64,000 bases of DNA from Nereocystis luetkeana (taxonomy: Eukaryota; Sar; Phaeophyceae; Laminariales; Laminariaceae). The DNA lies in contig JARUPZ010000021.1 of assembly GCA_031213475.1 (NCBI GenBank), positions 4,874,438-4,938,437 on the forward strand, written 5' to 3'. The position numbers and the translations under genes were made by a program. The stretch's first letter is position 1; every line of letters starts with the position of its first letter. The notes beneath the pieces were generated by a model, which saw nothing but the letters and a program-made list of their open reading frames with translations, ran no database searches and was not told the origin of the DNA. This document shows positions 1 to 12,118 of this stretch, piece after piece.

Positions 1-1046
1 TTGTAGTTCTTTCAATCATTCCTGCTGGCCTAAGTTGCGGGAGATCTCGACGAAACCAAAACCGAGCGGCACCACGAGTCATGGTTCTCGCGTTCCGTCC
101 TTGACTGCTCCAACTGCCAGACTGACCCTCTGTGGGTACATAATTTGCCACCCGCGTTGCCGGCGGGTCCCACCACATCCTGATCCCATGCCAGACCAAA
201 ATCGAGGGTCCGCTACAATCTGCAAACGATGATCTCCCGAATGAGTAGTAAACTACAGCACCCTCCCATCTTCGTCTGCTGCTCCATCTCCGATTGATTC
301 GTTTTCGCTCGGACTCTAACCTACGGTGGTGACATTATACGGACGGATCGGGCACATACCGCACGTATAGCAACCGAACGACCGCGGAGTCTGTGTGGGC
401 ACGCGCGCCGAGCAAAGCTTCGCAAAGGCCGAGCGACGACGTCGGCGATGGCACCAACGCCAGCCGCAGCGCTACCTTCGGTGGCAACGGCCTTGCGTTG
501 GGAGTGCGAGGTTCAGACGGGACCAGCGGGTGGTCTACGGCGTCGTCGACAACGTCGTCGACATCATCATCATCATCGTCGTCGTCTTCATCATCATCTG
601 AGGGAGAGAAAGGGGAGGAAGAACCCGGGTTTTCTGCTGAGGGAGGAGGTATGCGGAGTACTATTACGGGGGGGGGGCATACTGTACTCAGAACCAAAGC
701 GTAGTAATCACAACCATTATGCATAGATGGTGTAAAATCATAGGGTGATACTGTACGTGCTCACTGGGTCAATCGTGGTTTCCGATGGCTATCTCCCCCC
801 CGTTACACTATCAATGTAAATAGCACTCCTCCGCAAAGATGCCGGTTGGTAGGACTCTTGCCCGTTGACGGACAGCCGTCAAGGAACCCCCGACATTAAG
901 GATAGTATACTACGTAAGCCCATGGTCGTCTTGACGGGTCAAAGCTAGACCGCCAACCGTACCGACCGATGGTGTTTGCTCCTACCGCGCCGTATCCATC
1001 TACCAGGTACGTACTTTTTCTGCGTCCGATCCTTCCGGTTCTAAAC
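1..1046. other. No gene recognised; simple CGT/ATC-rich stretch
   Basis: I see no supportable gene here. Positions 541-600 are a CGT/ATC-rich imperfect triplet run that reads as poly-Ser or poly-Asp/Glu in different frames, so the short open frames over it are low-complexity artefacts. Confidence 0.6.
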
Positions 1047-1322
1047 TGTGCACAGCTCGGACAGATCGTGACCCATCTATCTGATCTGTCTACAGTAGAT
1101 CATCTAGTTCCTCGCCTGCCATTGTGAGAGGTTGAGCAGGACCTGCACAGAACAGATCCGATCCAGGAAATATGTCCTACATCCTCCTGCAGACTGTGCG
1201 GGTCCCACCCGGCGACATGAACCGAATCATACAAGATCGGGAAGGGGTCTAACAGCCTCGAAAGATCTGCAGATAGATCGTGAACCGTGGGAATCGATTA
1301 TTTGTCCGAGGTGTGAAACTGC
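1047..1322. repeat. AGATC-rich inverted-repeat element, copy A
   Basis: About 270 bp rich in AGATC/GATCT words. The left end reads CTCGGACAGATCGTGA and the right end finishes ATTTGTCCGAGGTGTG, giving imperfect inverted ends (CTCGGAC/GTCCGAG). The interior (CTAGTTCCTCGCCTG, then GAGAGG and GCAGGA, then CCCACCCGGC) recurs at 19470-19740, 37020-37266 and 39562-39935. It is probably a non-autonomous DNA element; no transposase is visible. Confidence 0.6.
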
Positions 1323-1689
1323 TGTGTTGTTCATGTACGAAGGACTCCATCAACAACCTCAGTTGGTTGGTTTGAAAATCGTTTCTTTTTTTCACGTCGG
1401 CGGCTGATCCCTTTTGAAACCCATGTGTACCACACCGTTAAAACTAATAACCGTATACCGGATACCGTATAGCACGTGCGACAAGACAACACACACCGCC
1501 GGACGAATTTCGGAGGTATTCATACTCGACAACGGGGGGGGGCGTACTGAATACGACGAGCGGCGCGTCTACGGAATTATCTCGGCGAGATCTCCCCAAA
1601 GCCGCCATTTTTATTGTGTGCCCCCCCCCCCCTCCCCCCCCCCCTCCCCGCCCCGATTGTGGAGAAAATCGGCTGTGAAGTTCATCCCT

Positions 1690-1895
1690 GGGGGTGTGTT
1701 GTCTTATCACCCTAATGTGTTATCTTGTCACCCTGTTGTGTTATTTGATCACCCTAAGTGTGTCATATTATCACCCTATTAATAGTGTGATGCCTTGTCA
1801 TCGTAGTGTTTTTTCTTATCACCCTAGTCTGTTATCTTATCACCCTAGTGTGTTATCTTACTTCGCCATATTGTTTATTCTATCACCCTAGTGTG
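1690..1895. repeat. Minisatellite, unit about 20-22 bp
   Basis: About nine diverged tandem units of the type GTGTTATCTTATCACCCTA. It follows a C-run at 1621-1650. The same word occurs inverted at about 27290-27355 inside galE intron 1, and a partial copy lies near 42380. Confidence 0.7.
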
Positions 1896-4200
1896 ATTTA
1901 GGTAGAAGAGCGTTCTAACCGTTGTGTGGGCGTGCAGTATACGGTACCAGGTAGCTTATGCAGCGCGCGTGCCGTGCAGCTCCTTGCGCTGGCGACCTCC
2001 CAAATTAAAGTTGAAAGCGTTATCCCCTCCCCTTGTTTTGTGGTGCCGCGGTGGTTTGATACTTGTCGACGTGCGGAAAATTGCCTGCAACGTGTCTGTA
2101 GCGGCGATTACTCAAACACTCCTAACCCTCGGTAGCAACACGCTTTGCCTTCGTGCAGCTGGTGCACATAACCTCCGGACACTTTCGTCGCGTCTGCTCC
2201 TCTGAAGTTCCGGACAACAATTTGTAAGATACGCACTAACTGTGTCATGTCTGTCACATGGTTGCCCGAGAAGGAAACCAAGAAGAAGGTTCGAGCTCCG
2301 GACACCGGGGGCGAAGTTCCTCGGCCTCGTCGCAAAGCTCGTCGCGGTCGGACTCGACGAGCAGCAGCTGGGCGGCGTTGATGGAACACAACTTCCGGCT
2401 TTTGATGAACTCGGACGAAGGACGGGCGTTGCTAGAAAGAGAAGTGCAAGCTCTCAGCGCGCGCGGCCCCCGACCTGGCAGGCAACGATCTCCACGCGGT
2501 ACGTCTGCTACGACCGAACGCGAGCATCTAAGTTACACATCGCTCAAAGAAAGGTACTGCACCCCTTTCGAGCCGACTGAAGCCGCACCCACGACCGAGG
2601 CTCTACGATCGCCGACCGAGAATGATATTTAGATTGTTTTACTGGTACACAGTAGTTTTGTCGAATAGTCAGGCGAGGTGTGGTTGATAGCGTACCCACT
2701 GTTCGAAGTCGCTGGATTCTAGTTTCCCTTTCGCAAGTGGATGATACGATAGGAACAAGCGCTGCGCATTCTCAGATGGCAAGCGTAATGACACTAATGT
2801 TTTGGAATATTGCAAGAAAAAAAAACGGTAGCTGTGATATCGAGGATTTCATCGAAACTCAAAGTTGCGAGCTGCTTGAGATACTTCGAGCTATGTATGT
2901 GTCGTACGATTCTGCGTACTCTCCAAATCGGCCTACGCACACAATTTGACAACAGTTACGAATATCCTGCCGTGCGAGTTCGTACCGACAAGTTACGCTG
3001 CTGTCTTTACTACCCAACAATTTGACCTTGAAAAAATATTGTTTCGCTGTACCATCCGCTATCAACTTTACGAATTATTGTTGATGCTTTTGAGGGTAGC
3101 AAAGCAATACCGTCGCCCATGTAGAACATGCGTAGCACCTGCTCAAAGTTTGAGGAAGCGTCCGCCCCATGATGCTGATGTTGAGCGTGTTCCATCAGTC
3201 CCGGGAACGCAGGTACGATTATCTTATCTCGCCTCGTTTCGAAAATATTTCACGAGTAAGACAGATCGTGATCTGCCTGGCGTAGATCGTTCAGATCAGT
3301 GGGCATGGGGTATATATATGTATAAATAGTGGACATCTTACAGGTCATCGAGAACGCGAAAACGTGGAAACATTACATCAGGTTGAACCAGATCCGAATG
3401 GTACAAGGTGCCTAAAAACACACCCGGGCACACGCACGATAGCGTTACCACCCCCGGTAAATCACTGCTGCACCAACACATGCCGGAACAGATCATGCGC
3501 ATCCTGTAGATCAGCCCCGTGGATATTTTTTTCAGATGGTACAGACCCATTACAATAACCTGCGTGATCTGATCTGATATGTGTGGAGTGATCTGCTTTG
3601 CCCGACGCGTGAACTAACTCCGTGCTTGGAAGGTAAACGGAAGCGAATATGGAGAGCACCGTACAGGGAAGAGCGAGAGCGAGGGCTCGACGGAGACGTT
3701 GAGATGGCCTTGCTGGCTGCCGACACAGGTGAAACTACGGGACGATGGCGAAATGCCACCTTGATTTGCTCGCAATGAGAACTTAACCTTGCGACGTTCT
3801 CGTAGAAGCTACATTAATACTTACTTGAGAAAAAACGCGAGCTGTGCGATCGAGCATTTCGTTGAAATTCGTCTTTGCAAGCTGTGTGCTATTCCTCGGT
3901 CGCGGGTACTACAGCTAATTATAGTAGTTTATCACTCAGACCCCTGAAGACTTTCCGACTTGTCTCTAACACGCGACACAGCACTCAAAACGTTGGGGGA
4001 GTGAAGAAGTTTCTGCTCGACTTGAGCACCAAAAACACACGAAAAGTTATATTTTTTCACAACTGCAGCCCTAACTAACCCCGATCGCGACCGGTTGTAG
4101 AGAGCTCCCGCAACTTCTTCATTGTCACAAGATGCGCCACATCCACTGAGCTACCAGTTAGCGCTGACTGTTACAGCTGACGCGTTCTACGATGGGGGTG
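1896..4200. other. Gene-poor interval
   Basis: Apart from one weak small ORF, nothing is recognisable. AGATC-rich stretches at about 3255-3310 and 3485-3610 may be strongly diverged relatives of the AGATC element. Confidence 0.5.
2258..2632 (+). CDS. Unrecognised small ORF (124 aa), doubtful
   Basis: An ATG-initiated 124-codon frame. Residues about 10-37 are Ser/Arg/Gly-rich low complexity. They are followed by a potentially helical segment (WAALMEHNFRLLMNSDEGRA) and a polar C-terminus. I recognise no family. No introns, operon partners or conserved motifs support it. It may be an exon or remnant of a decayed gene, or chance. Confidence 0.15.
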   Translation: MVAREGNQEEGSSSGHRGRSSSASSQSSSRSDSTSSSWAALMEHNFRLLMNSDEGRALLEREVQALSARGPRPGRQRSPRGTSATTEREHLSYTSLKERYCTPFEPTEAAPTTEALRSPTENDI

Positions 4201-4204
4201 CGAG

Positions 4205-4425
4205 GACTATTTTTGCCTTGCAAGGCGGATATTTATGACTGGTGGGACTCTTATCAGCTGAAGAAAGCTGCCTGGTAGTCAATAAGGCATGCCTTACCGT
4301 TTGCATTGCGCGTTCCATCATAGGGGTGGCATTTTTCTACCTTGCAGGGTGAATATTTATGACTGAATGGGGCTTTCTCAACTGAGGAAACTAGCCAATA
4401 AGGTAAGCCTTATCGTTTTCACTAC
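4205..4425. repeat. Two adjacent copies of a ~110-bp repeat
   Basis: Units at about 4205-4315 and 4322-4425 share AATATTTATGACTG, a GGGGCTTTCTCAACTGA-like core and GCCTTA(C/T)CGTTT. A third partial copy lies at about 18890-18975 in galE intron 2. Confidence 0.6.
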
Positions 4426-4503
4426 AGACGTAGACCATGGGATTTACTCACCGCGGGTCAATTGTGCATTTTTCTTTCTAGCCGCTTTCTGGGTGAATTT
4501 CTA

Positions 4504-4633
4504 ATATTATGGGAGACCATGGTAAACAAATAGGACCAAATACATTGTTATCATAGTAAACATCGGTAAATATATACCAGGTAGATTTGTGTGTGTGCCG
4601 CAGGTCCTACTCACTATGGTTCCCCGCCATAGT
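4504..4633. mobile_element. MITE-2 copy (TA-type)
   Basis: A degenerate copy of a ~105-125 bp palindromic element. Left TIR is GGGAGACCATGGTAAACA, right TIR carries ACTATGGTTCCCC. A CCAGG+TA micro-insertion sits inside it at about 4575 relative to the copy at 39.7 kb. Confidence 0.65.
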
Positions 4634-4935
4634 GCTAATAGTACCAATAGTACTAATGACTTGCTAATAGTATAGAACTCCTCAAGCCAGAAGTCTAAGA
4701 AAATTGCAGGTGCACCCCTCACCATTTAGCATACGTCTGCTCAGGGGTCAATGAGTAGATGTTACAGTAGCTCGGTGTTTTGTGGGGGGAATCTCAAACA
4801 AAAAGGACAGCAGTCTGGAAATTGTGCGTTTTTACCCACACCCGATCTGTTCTTGGTGCTCATGCGCCGCTCTCGGCAAGGTAGCGAGCACAGCAGCAGC
4901 TGGGCGATGTCACCCTTGCCGATGCCCCCGAGCAG

Positions 4936-5054
4936 TATTGCGGGGGACCGTATCAACTAGGACCTACGGTACACACAATAACCTACGTGGTATATATTCC
5001 CTATTTTTACTATTAAAATAACAACACTTGGCCTTATTTACTATGGCCCCCCGA
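4936..5054. mobile_element. MITE-2 copy (TA-type)
   Basis: Palindromic element with TTGCGGGGGACC at the left and GGCCCCCCG at the right. Internal blocks (GGACCTACGGTACACACA, then TATTTTTACTA) match the other MITE-2 copies. Confidence 0.75.
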
Positions 5055-5168
5055 AAAAGTAGTAGCGGCGGACCTACTGCACACAGTGACACGTCTTTGC
5101 TTACGTTGGACGTCCTCCTCCAGCGTCTCGTTAATAATCGTAGCCGCAATCGCGACCGCGACCCGCTC

Positions 5169-5270
5169 TTAACCCTTTTAGCACTGCAGTCTCGTTTTGG
5201 GGACAATAGAGGATAATTTACTTGGAATTTGAGTGGTTTGTCCCCAAAACTAGAGTTCTAAAAGGGTTAA
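5169..5270. mobile_element. MITE-1 copy (TTAA-type, piggyBac-like)
   Basis: A 94-bp near-palindrome (5173-5266) beginning CCCTTTTAG and ending CTAAAAGGG, flanked on both sides by TTAA. The TTAA duplication and CCC...GGG termini are those expected of piggyBac-superfamily MITEs. Confidence 0.85.
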
Positions 5271-6235
5271 AAGCTAAACTGCTTTGTTTCCCCGCCCTCA
5301 CATTTCCTTGCTGCTCATAGGTTGTCCCACAGAACAAAACAAAAACGGATGCATCCTGTCAACCCTTTATAACCGTCGTACTGGTATGACGGCCTCGGCA
5401 AGGTTTCGAGAACGGTGGCGGCGGAACGGCAACATGGTTCTCGATGAACTTGAGCAGTTACTAGCCGTAGCGGCGGAGCTACTGTAAATAGTTGTACGTC
5501 TCTACTTACGGAGGGCGTCCTTCTTGATCGTAGCCCTAACGCCGACCGGGACCCGCTCTTGGAAGTTGAACCTCTTCGATTCCCCCCGCCACATTTTCTT
5601 GAAGCTTAATACACCGTCTCCTCGGGAAACAAGCGATGTTTTCGTTCACCTCTTTTCAACCCCTATATATATGTCGCCCTCCGCAAACTAGCGAGCACGG
5701 AAACGTCGAAATGGTGTCGTCCTTCTCGATAACTCCTCAGCGCAGCAGCGGCGACGCTAGCGATACACGCTAGCGATACATATTTACCGATCGAGGACGT
5801 GCTCCTCTAACGCCCTCATCCTTGACGGAACCCCCAGCCCCGACCAGCCCGCTCTTGGTTTACAAATTTACTTGTTTCCTGCCCCTCGTGTTTGCTCGGC
5901 GCCCTCGGCAAGGGAGCGAGCACGGCAGCAGCGGGACGGCATCATCCTTCTCGATGCACCTGAGTAGCAGTGGCGGCTCTAGCGATGCGTCTTTGCTGAC
6001 CGAGGACGTCCTCCTCCAGCGCCTGGAGCGCGTGGAGCATAGCTTCATCGCCGCGGCAGACGCCGTCTTTGATTTTCTGCGCACCTCGTTAGGTGCGACC
6101 AAAGAAAAAGAGCCGCGCCACCACGTTACAGTACGCGGGGTACTTTCGTTATCCCTCTCGGGGGACTTCAGAGGGGAAACATTGAGGACAGAAATTGACG
6201 ACTACAGCAACGATCACTGGGTGATCGAGAGATAA

Positions 6236-8536
6236 TACGAATTGGTGTCCGAGTCGTATACCAGGTACAACGCAAGGAGTTGTACGACACGGGGCGCAGC
6301 ACGACCTACCCGCACCGTTGTGCGCTGGCGACGCTCGTAGACCGTTGAAAATACCACCTTCACCGACCATTGCTTTGGTTGCCAGTTCGGAGCCCCGAAG
6401 TGGTTCAGCTGGGGTTTGTATACTGTACGTACTACTAGGCACAGAAGGGGATTCGATAAACATGCTTAAAAATCCTTATTTTTTCGTTCCTCTTCGTCTT
6501 CTTTCTGGGGAATCTTTTTAGCCAGTGACGTTGAGGCTCATGCTGCGCATTGTCGAACGGCTGACATAATTACCACACTGATATTTACAAGGGCTCCGCA
6601 TGGGTTTGGCGGGGAAGGAGACCAAATTGTTCGATATTTTCGATTGTAGCAGTAAATTCAAGTAATTAATGCCAAGAGCGGAATAATACCTTGTAGAATC
6701 TCCAATCGCCCGGCACCCATGCTTTTCGGGTGTACAAGGAAGGATTTCGAAGTGTGCGGTTTTCAGTTGTACTGCTGTACTGCTGTAGCAATAAACAAGA
6801 GTGATACCAAAGAGATGAACACACAGTTTGTAGAGTGCCTGGTACCTTAGGCCGAACAAAATCGCACAGATCACATCGTACATATAGCGGCTATGTAGTG
6901 GTAGGACCAACAAATCGAAATGATTTACGACGTCTATCGACTACGGTACCTGGCATCGACCTATTATAATAGAATATCGTTCGACATCCACCAGTCGCTA
7001 CGAATGCAGCTGGTCACTGTGTATACTATGCGTACGTACGGTAATTTGCACCTACCTGGTGGTTCAAGTCCCCTCTGTACCTACTCCCCCACCTAACATT
7101 GATTTTGCTCCATCTATCTGCTTCCCCTACCCCACCCTTGCTTCTTTGTGCATGCTCCTGTACCTTCTACGGTGTATACTCTTCTTCTTGATCCCGCTGC
7201 TTCCTGCTTATATTCTTGTATATTCTTGTATATCTTCACATGTACCATTGTTCTTCTCGTCCTTCGAACTCGACGCTTTCGCCGCCAAGCAGGTGTTACA
7301 AGGCGCGCTTCTGGGTTCCTCTGGGCAGCCCTCCACCTGGTCGCGGCGCAAGGTCGAAGGAGCTTAGCCGCCGGGTTACGGTTCCTTTCTCCCTAGACCC
7401 CTGTATCCTTCTATTTAATAGCAACGCTACAAGATCGTTTGCCACTACTGTTAATATGAATAGCAGTACTACAGCAGCATTAATAGTGGCTATCTCCGCC
7501 GCACCTGATACTCCAGTGCGAGGGTCAGAGCGGGTCGACATTCCCACGATGCCGAACGCTACGAACATAACGCTTGACCGTTAGGTGGCCGTGGGTTTAC
7601 TTCTGAAACGATACCACCAGTCGTACAGCAGTGTGAACTGTTGCGTACATCATACCTGGTACCAGGTATACCAGTAGTTGTTTTCTTTGGGGCACTACAC
7701 ATGCTGCTATGGGGTTTGAGCACCCGTAGGGTGGATACACACCTGAAGACAGGCTCATATTACAGTGTAGCAAGGTGTTTTAATACGTAGTAGAATTTAT
7801 TGAAACCCGCAACAAAAGCTGTATCTTGTTCAAGTGTAAAACAATATTTCAGCGATCAGTTTGTTGACCATGAAATAGAAGTACCCAGTCTTCTGCCTCC
7901 CCCTGCACGAACAAGCCTACAACGAAATATTTATTTTGACAGTCGAGCTGGCGCGACCCCAGGATGTGCACGTAGCCTCCTCGCGATCCAAAAATGTGAC
8001 GATGATGTAGCGACCCCAGAAATGATGCTCGCCCAGTCCCAAAACCGCCGATGATCAAGAAGCGATGATCCGGCGTACTACTACTGTAAGCGATAAGGAC
8101 GCTGTGTTCCAACAACATCAGAAGCCTTGTCCCGTGACAGCCCAAAAAAACGATGATGATGTTCAGCGACCCCAAAAGCGATGTTCCGGAAGTCTTAGAC
8201 GACTGATGGATGTGATGCGGCGGTTCCAGAACACGTTCTCCCCCGGCAATCCCAAGCGGCCCGATCCTGGAAGATTCGTCGGCGACACCACGTTGCTGGC
8301 GCGCGACTCCGGAAGCCCCGGCAGCCCCGTCGAACTGTGCTATACTCGTACGTCCCACGTTGTCTTTCTGGCAATCCAAGCGCTCATGATGCAGCGATGC
8401 CGCGAAACGTCTTTCCGGCGACCTCGCGTTGAGGCGACCCCTGGTCTTCATGGTACACCCTTGCGGTTTTGTCGAATTGTGATGCTAAATGCTGCGTGGT
8501 GTCACGAGCTGGAATTTGAAGCCTCCGATGAGGTGA
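6236..8536. other. Gene-poor interval
   Basis: I see no gene. Positions about 6520-6570 resemble a diverged LINE-2 3' end (GAGGCTCATGCTGCGCATTG). Positions 7960-8450 are an imperfect low-complexity stretch built on words like GCGACCCCAAAA and GATGATG; open frames across it are not credible genes. Confidence 0.5.
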
Positions 8537-8819
8537 TGTTAAGATCAAGGTCGGGACATTTTGTATCCCTGGACAGGGTCGCCTATTAAGCCGCTACTCG
8601 TTGGTACTCAAGTGTGTTATTTGCTTAAAGATATAAGAGAGGAACAACAGCTTCATCATTTCTTTCGTGCACGCGGAGATTGAGAGTCAAGCTCGTGCCT
8701 CGCAGGGACAATCCCTGGTTTTCCATCAAAGATACGCCTCCCAAGTACTACAAATACGACCCCAATACCTGAACCCAGGTAATTACCGGGGTTTCAGTCT
8801 CTTTCAAAGCAGTGTGCCA
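8537..8819. repeat. LTR-like direct repeat, left copy (283 bp)
   Basis: Starts TGTTAAGATCAAGGTCGGGA and ends GTGTGCCA, giving TG...CA termini. It is about 85% similar by eye to 9511-9784. No matching target duplication, primer-binding site or polypurine tract is clear, so this may be a TRIM-like LTR pair or a segmental duplication. Confidence 0.5.
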
Positions 8820-8871
8820 TAACACTAGCCCACTCTGATGAACCGTATATATATTATGCAGAATTATGGGA

Positions 8872-9235
8872 AATTCGTGGAAGCTCGATTCCACGAGCTA
8901 GAACATGAATCCAAGATGCGGCTCCTCAAAACCCACTTCCACACCTCTGAACGGCAAGGCAACGAAGCCAGCAATATACGCCAGAAAAGAGAAAGAAAGG
9001 AAGGCCTAGCCTTAAGGGGCAGGGATAAATCTTCAAGGAAAGCCATGGCCCTCTCAACCCGCTGCATGGAGGGGGCGATGGCTTTTCTTGACGAATTTTC
9101 TTATGCCTGCCCCTCAAGGCTAGGCCTTCCTTATTTCTTTCTCTTTTCTCGCGTACCTTGCCGTTCAGAGGTGTGGGAGTGGCTTTTGAGGAGCCGCATC
9201 TTCGACTCGTGTTCTAGCTCGTGGGATTGAAGAAA
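8872..9235. repeat. Foldback (long inverted repeat), arms about 165 bp
   Basis: The left arm (about 8880-9045) and right arm (about 9058-9235) are reverse complements over blocks such as CACGAGCTAGAACATGAATC, GATGCGGCTCCTCAAAA and AAGGAAGGCCTAGCCTTAAG, separated by a loop of about 12 nt or slightly more. It lies between the two LTR-like direct repeats. No coding potential is recognised. Confidence 0.8.
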
Positions 9236-9510
9236 AATAACGCGGAATACGCCAAGAACTTCCTAAACCCAGCCCACAACTCCGGAAACGTGTCCTGTGC
9301 CACAAGTGAGTGGCCCGATTAACCAGACCAGCCCCGATCTCGCCCCGCGCGTTGCCCCGTACTTCGGACCGACGCAGCGACCCAGCCTCGCTTGTTTCAC
9401 CGGGAGCCCCCGGGCGTCTCCCCCGGCGTGTGTGTGGGGGAAGTCTGCTGCTCTGAGAACACTGAGCCCCTGGTGCGCGAGGCGAAAACTCCTACGCCGA
9501 CGACGCCACT

Positions 9511-9784
9511 TGTTAAGATCAAGGTCGGGACACTTTGTATCCCTGGACAGGTTTCCTTATTAAGCCGGTACTCGTTGGTACTCACGTGTGTTGTTTGCTT
9601 AGAGATAGAAGAAGAGCAGCTTGTTTCCTTTCGTGCACGCGAGCCAAGCTCGTACCTCGCTGGGAAAACCCCTGGCTTGCCATCTTAGATACCTGGTACG
9701 CCTCCCAAGTACCACAAATACGATCCCAATAATACCTGAACCCAGGTAATTACTGGGCTTTCAGCCTCATTCCAAGCAGTGCCA
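9511..9784. repeat. LTR-like direct repeat, right copy (274 bp)
   Basis: Partner of 8537-8819, with the same TGTTAAGATC start and a GTGCCA end. Relative to its partner it carries an exact 7-bp gain: GATACGCC on the left has become GATA-CCTGG-TACGCC here. Confidence 0.55.
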
Positions 9785-11905
9785 GAACAGCAATGATGAT
9801 GCTGCTCGACCTGACCACTGTAGGTCAAGCGCACTATGAATACTGCTGTATCAGGTTGGACGTACGAGCGTCGCAACCTGCTGCTGCCGATGCCCAAAAA
9901 ACGTGAACAGGTGCCAGTATCACACAGTCAGTATCAACAAAAAACGCAAAGCCTCTACTCGGCAAAGAGACGAAGCCAACGAAAGCCGCCACAGACCCTT
10001 CACTCTTTGTCTTTCATATCGGTCAGGAATGCCCGCCGTTGGAGGCAAGGAACCACCCCGTCGGGAGAGTGGATGGTCTTGAGGCGTTAAACGCCGCGGG
10101 AAGTGCAACCATACAGGTCGGTTGTTGGGCTCGTACTTACTGTATGGCATGGCGTTTTGGCTGGGTCGGGGCTGGCTGGTGTGACGGAATCGTACCAGTC
10201 CCAGTATGGGTTTTGTGACTTGATCCTGGGGTCCTAAACAAAACCGCCCCCACAATCTCTTGTCTCATTTGTGTTTTGAGATATAGTGCCGACGGAAAGC
10301 GTTGGAGAAAAACCCTCGTAGGAAAAAGTGAGAAAAAAGTTCTAGAAAAATCGTGATAGTAGGGGTCAAGAATCAGGGCAGAGCCTAGGCGTCAGAAAAT
10401 CAAGTCAAAGTGCGCTTGAGATTTATCTACGAGTAGTGGTATGAGTTTTAGTCCAGACGGAAAAAAAGCTGAGAGGAAACTTAATAGGAGGGATATGATT
10501 GATTGCGCACGGCTCAGGGAATAGGTCCGTGTAACACATACATGCAGAAGAGAGCGCGACCGCGGAGGCCTCTGCGTTTTTCTCTTGCGAGTAAGCGCAA
10601 GGTGCGTTTGGTCTTTCCCTCGTACGGGGTGAATTGACGCGAGTTCTGCTCACAGCACTTACTATTTCGTGCGATGCTAACGCGAGCTATAGGCCACCCC
10701 GCTGTAGTCTTGCCACAGTGCTGCTGGATTGTCACTGCGAACAGAGCGAGCGGTGGCCACGGACCGTTATCGCCTCTGTGACCGTCGCTCAACCGTTAAA
10801 CCACAAAAGACTCCCGATTCAGTAGTGTCCGATTTTTCAGTGCAATCGGCCGTTTTAATATTGCTTTGCTCTGGTATCAGGCATGAGCTCGTAGCTCTAC
10901 AAAACTGCATAAACTATCCCCCTTTTCCGCCTCAGGGTGGGAGGGAGGGAAGGAGGGAGAGGGACACACAAAAGAGCAGCCAACGCGCGGGGCTGTTTGT
11001 CAACCGCACAGCAGTAGTACTACTCCATGTAGGTTTACATTTCGTACGCATCACAACACACGTGCACAAAAACACCCGTAAGTTTTACAGTTTGCAACCC
11101 ATCACAACCAAAATGAACAGGTAGAGCAGTCAGCTCGCCTGTACTCTGTACGCACCACACCCCAACAGTAGTCGCACAATATTTGCCGGCGCCAGACGCG
11201 GCGCGGGATCAACCGAAGCATCCGCCCTGTACTCAACCGCACACAGTAATGTCGAAACCCCACTGGATCTCGCTATTCTCTTGAATCAACACCGCGCGCG
11301 ATAAACCATAAACCTGGGCGACCTACCCTACGATCAACCGCCTACAATACAGTTGAAAACCTGAATTTTGCTATTTTATGTACTCACCCTTCAATAATCT
11401 GCCTACGATATTGTTGAAACCCCTCGGAATGCTATTTGCTGACGGCGAACGCCGGGCACCAAGCGCGCGAGGGGAACGGAAGCACCCACCCTGTGTAATC
11501 AACCGCCTACGCTGAAGTTGAAACCCGTCAGATTGCAACTCGTACAAAGGATTCGCCCTTGCCCCGCACGGAGACCACCTCTATCCCACGCGCAACATTT
11601 TTCTTTCCCTCGCCTATAGGTAAAATAATTGACGACCCATGCATACCCCGCCTATTAATAAAATAAATTTCTGCCCCAAAAACACCCGATAATTAGCCAC
11701 CACGGGGAGGGGTGATCACTCTCGAACGAGCTCGATCCCCAAAAAAATCGGACCCTGTTGTCAACGATCGGGACCTCTCCACCGAAACAACTCCCAAACT
11801 TGTTGTCGACGGCTTCGCGGATGAACTATTTCTTTGACAAAAAAAAACAACAGTCCTTATAGCTAAAACGAACCAAAACACAAAAACAAGCCGTCATCAT
11901 CCAGT
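9785..11905. other. Gene-poor interval
   Basis: I see no gene, RNA or recognisable repeat. From 11110 to 11690 the sequence repeats loosely around CAACCGCC(T)AC and GTTGAAACCC words, probably an old decayed tandem array. Confidence 0.45.
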
Positions 11906-12118
11906 ATGCGCGGCCCCGATAGAAGTACGGCAGCCTTCCAGGAACTAGTGCAATGGCAAGAAAAAAAGACAGGACAAGGAAACAAAAAACTAGAAAACAA
12001 GAGACGAAAAATGCGCGGCGCCGATGAAAGTACGGCAGCCTTCCAGGAACTAGTGCAATGGCAAGAAAAAAAGACAGGACAAGGAAACAAAAAACTAGAA
12101 AACAAGAGACGAAAAACA
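11906..12118 (+). repeat. 105-bp tandem duplication inside a 348-nt open frame
   Basis: Two 105-bp copies (11906-12010 and 12011-12115) differ at only a few sites. The unit is exactly 35 codons, so the plus-strand frame 11906-12253 stays open and encodes two near-identical Lys/Gln/Glu-rich 35-residue repeats. No family is recognised. A duplication that happens to be a multiple of three is the simpler explanation. Confidence 0.7.

Larger units (their letters stand above)
4860..6100 (+). repeat. Decayed array of a repeated coding-like unit
   Basis: At least five diverged copies of two modules alternate here. Module 1 (near 4870, 5396, 5690, 5902) reads like RQGSEHGSSG followed by SSFSMHLSSS. 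Module 2 (near 5085, 5510, 5780, 5985) reads like SLLTEDVLLQRLE, in places followed by NRDRDPLL. The longest open copy is 5822-6235 (137 codons). Recurrence at peptide level suggests a once-coding repeat protein or duplicated exon, now broken. I recognise no family. MITE copies sit between the modules. Confidence 0.4.

Noticed and set aside
7849-8451. 200-codon minus-strand frame
   Set aside because: Covers imperfect low-complexity repeats (GATGATG, GCGACCCC); no motif or composition supports a gene.
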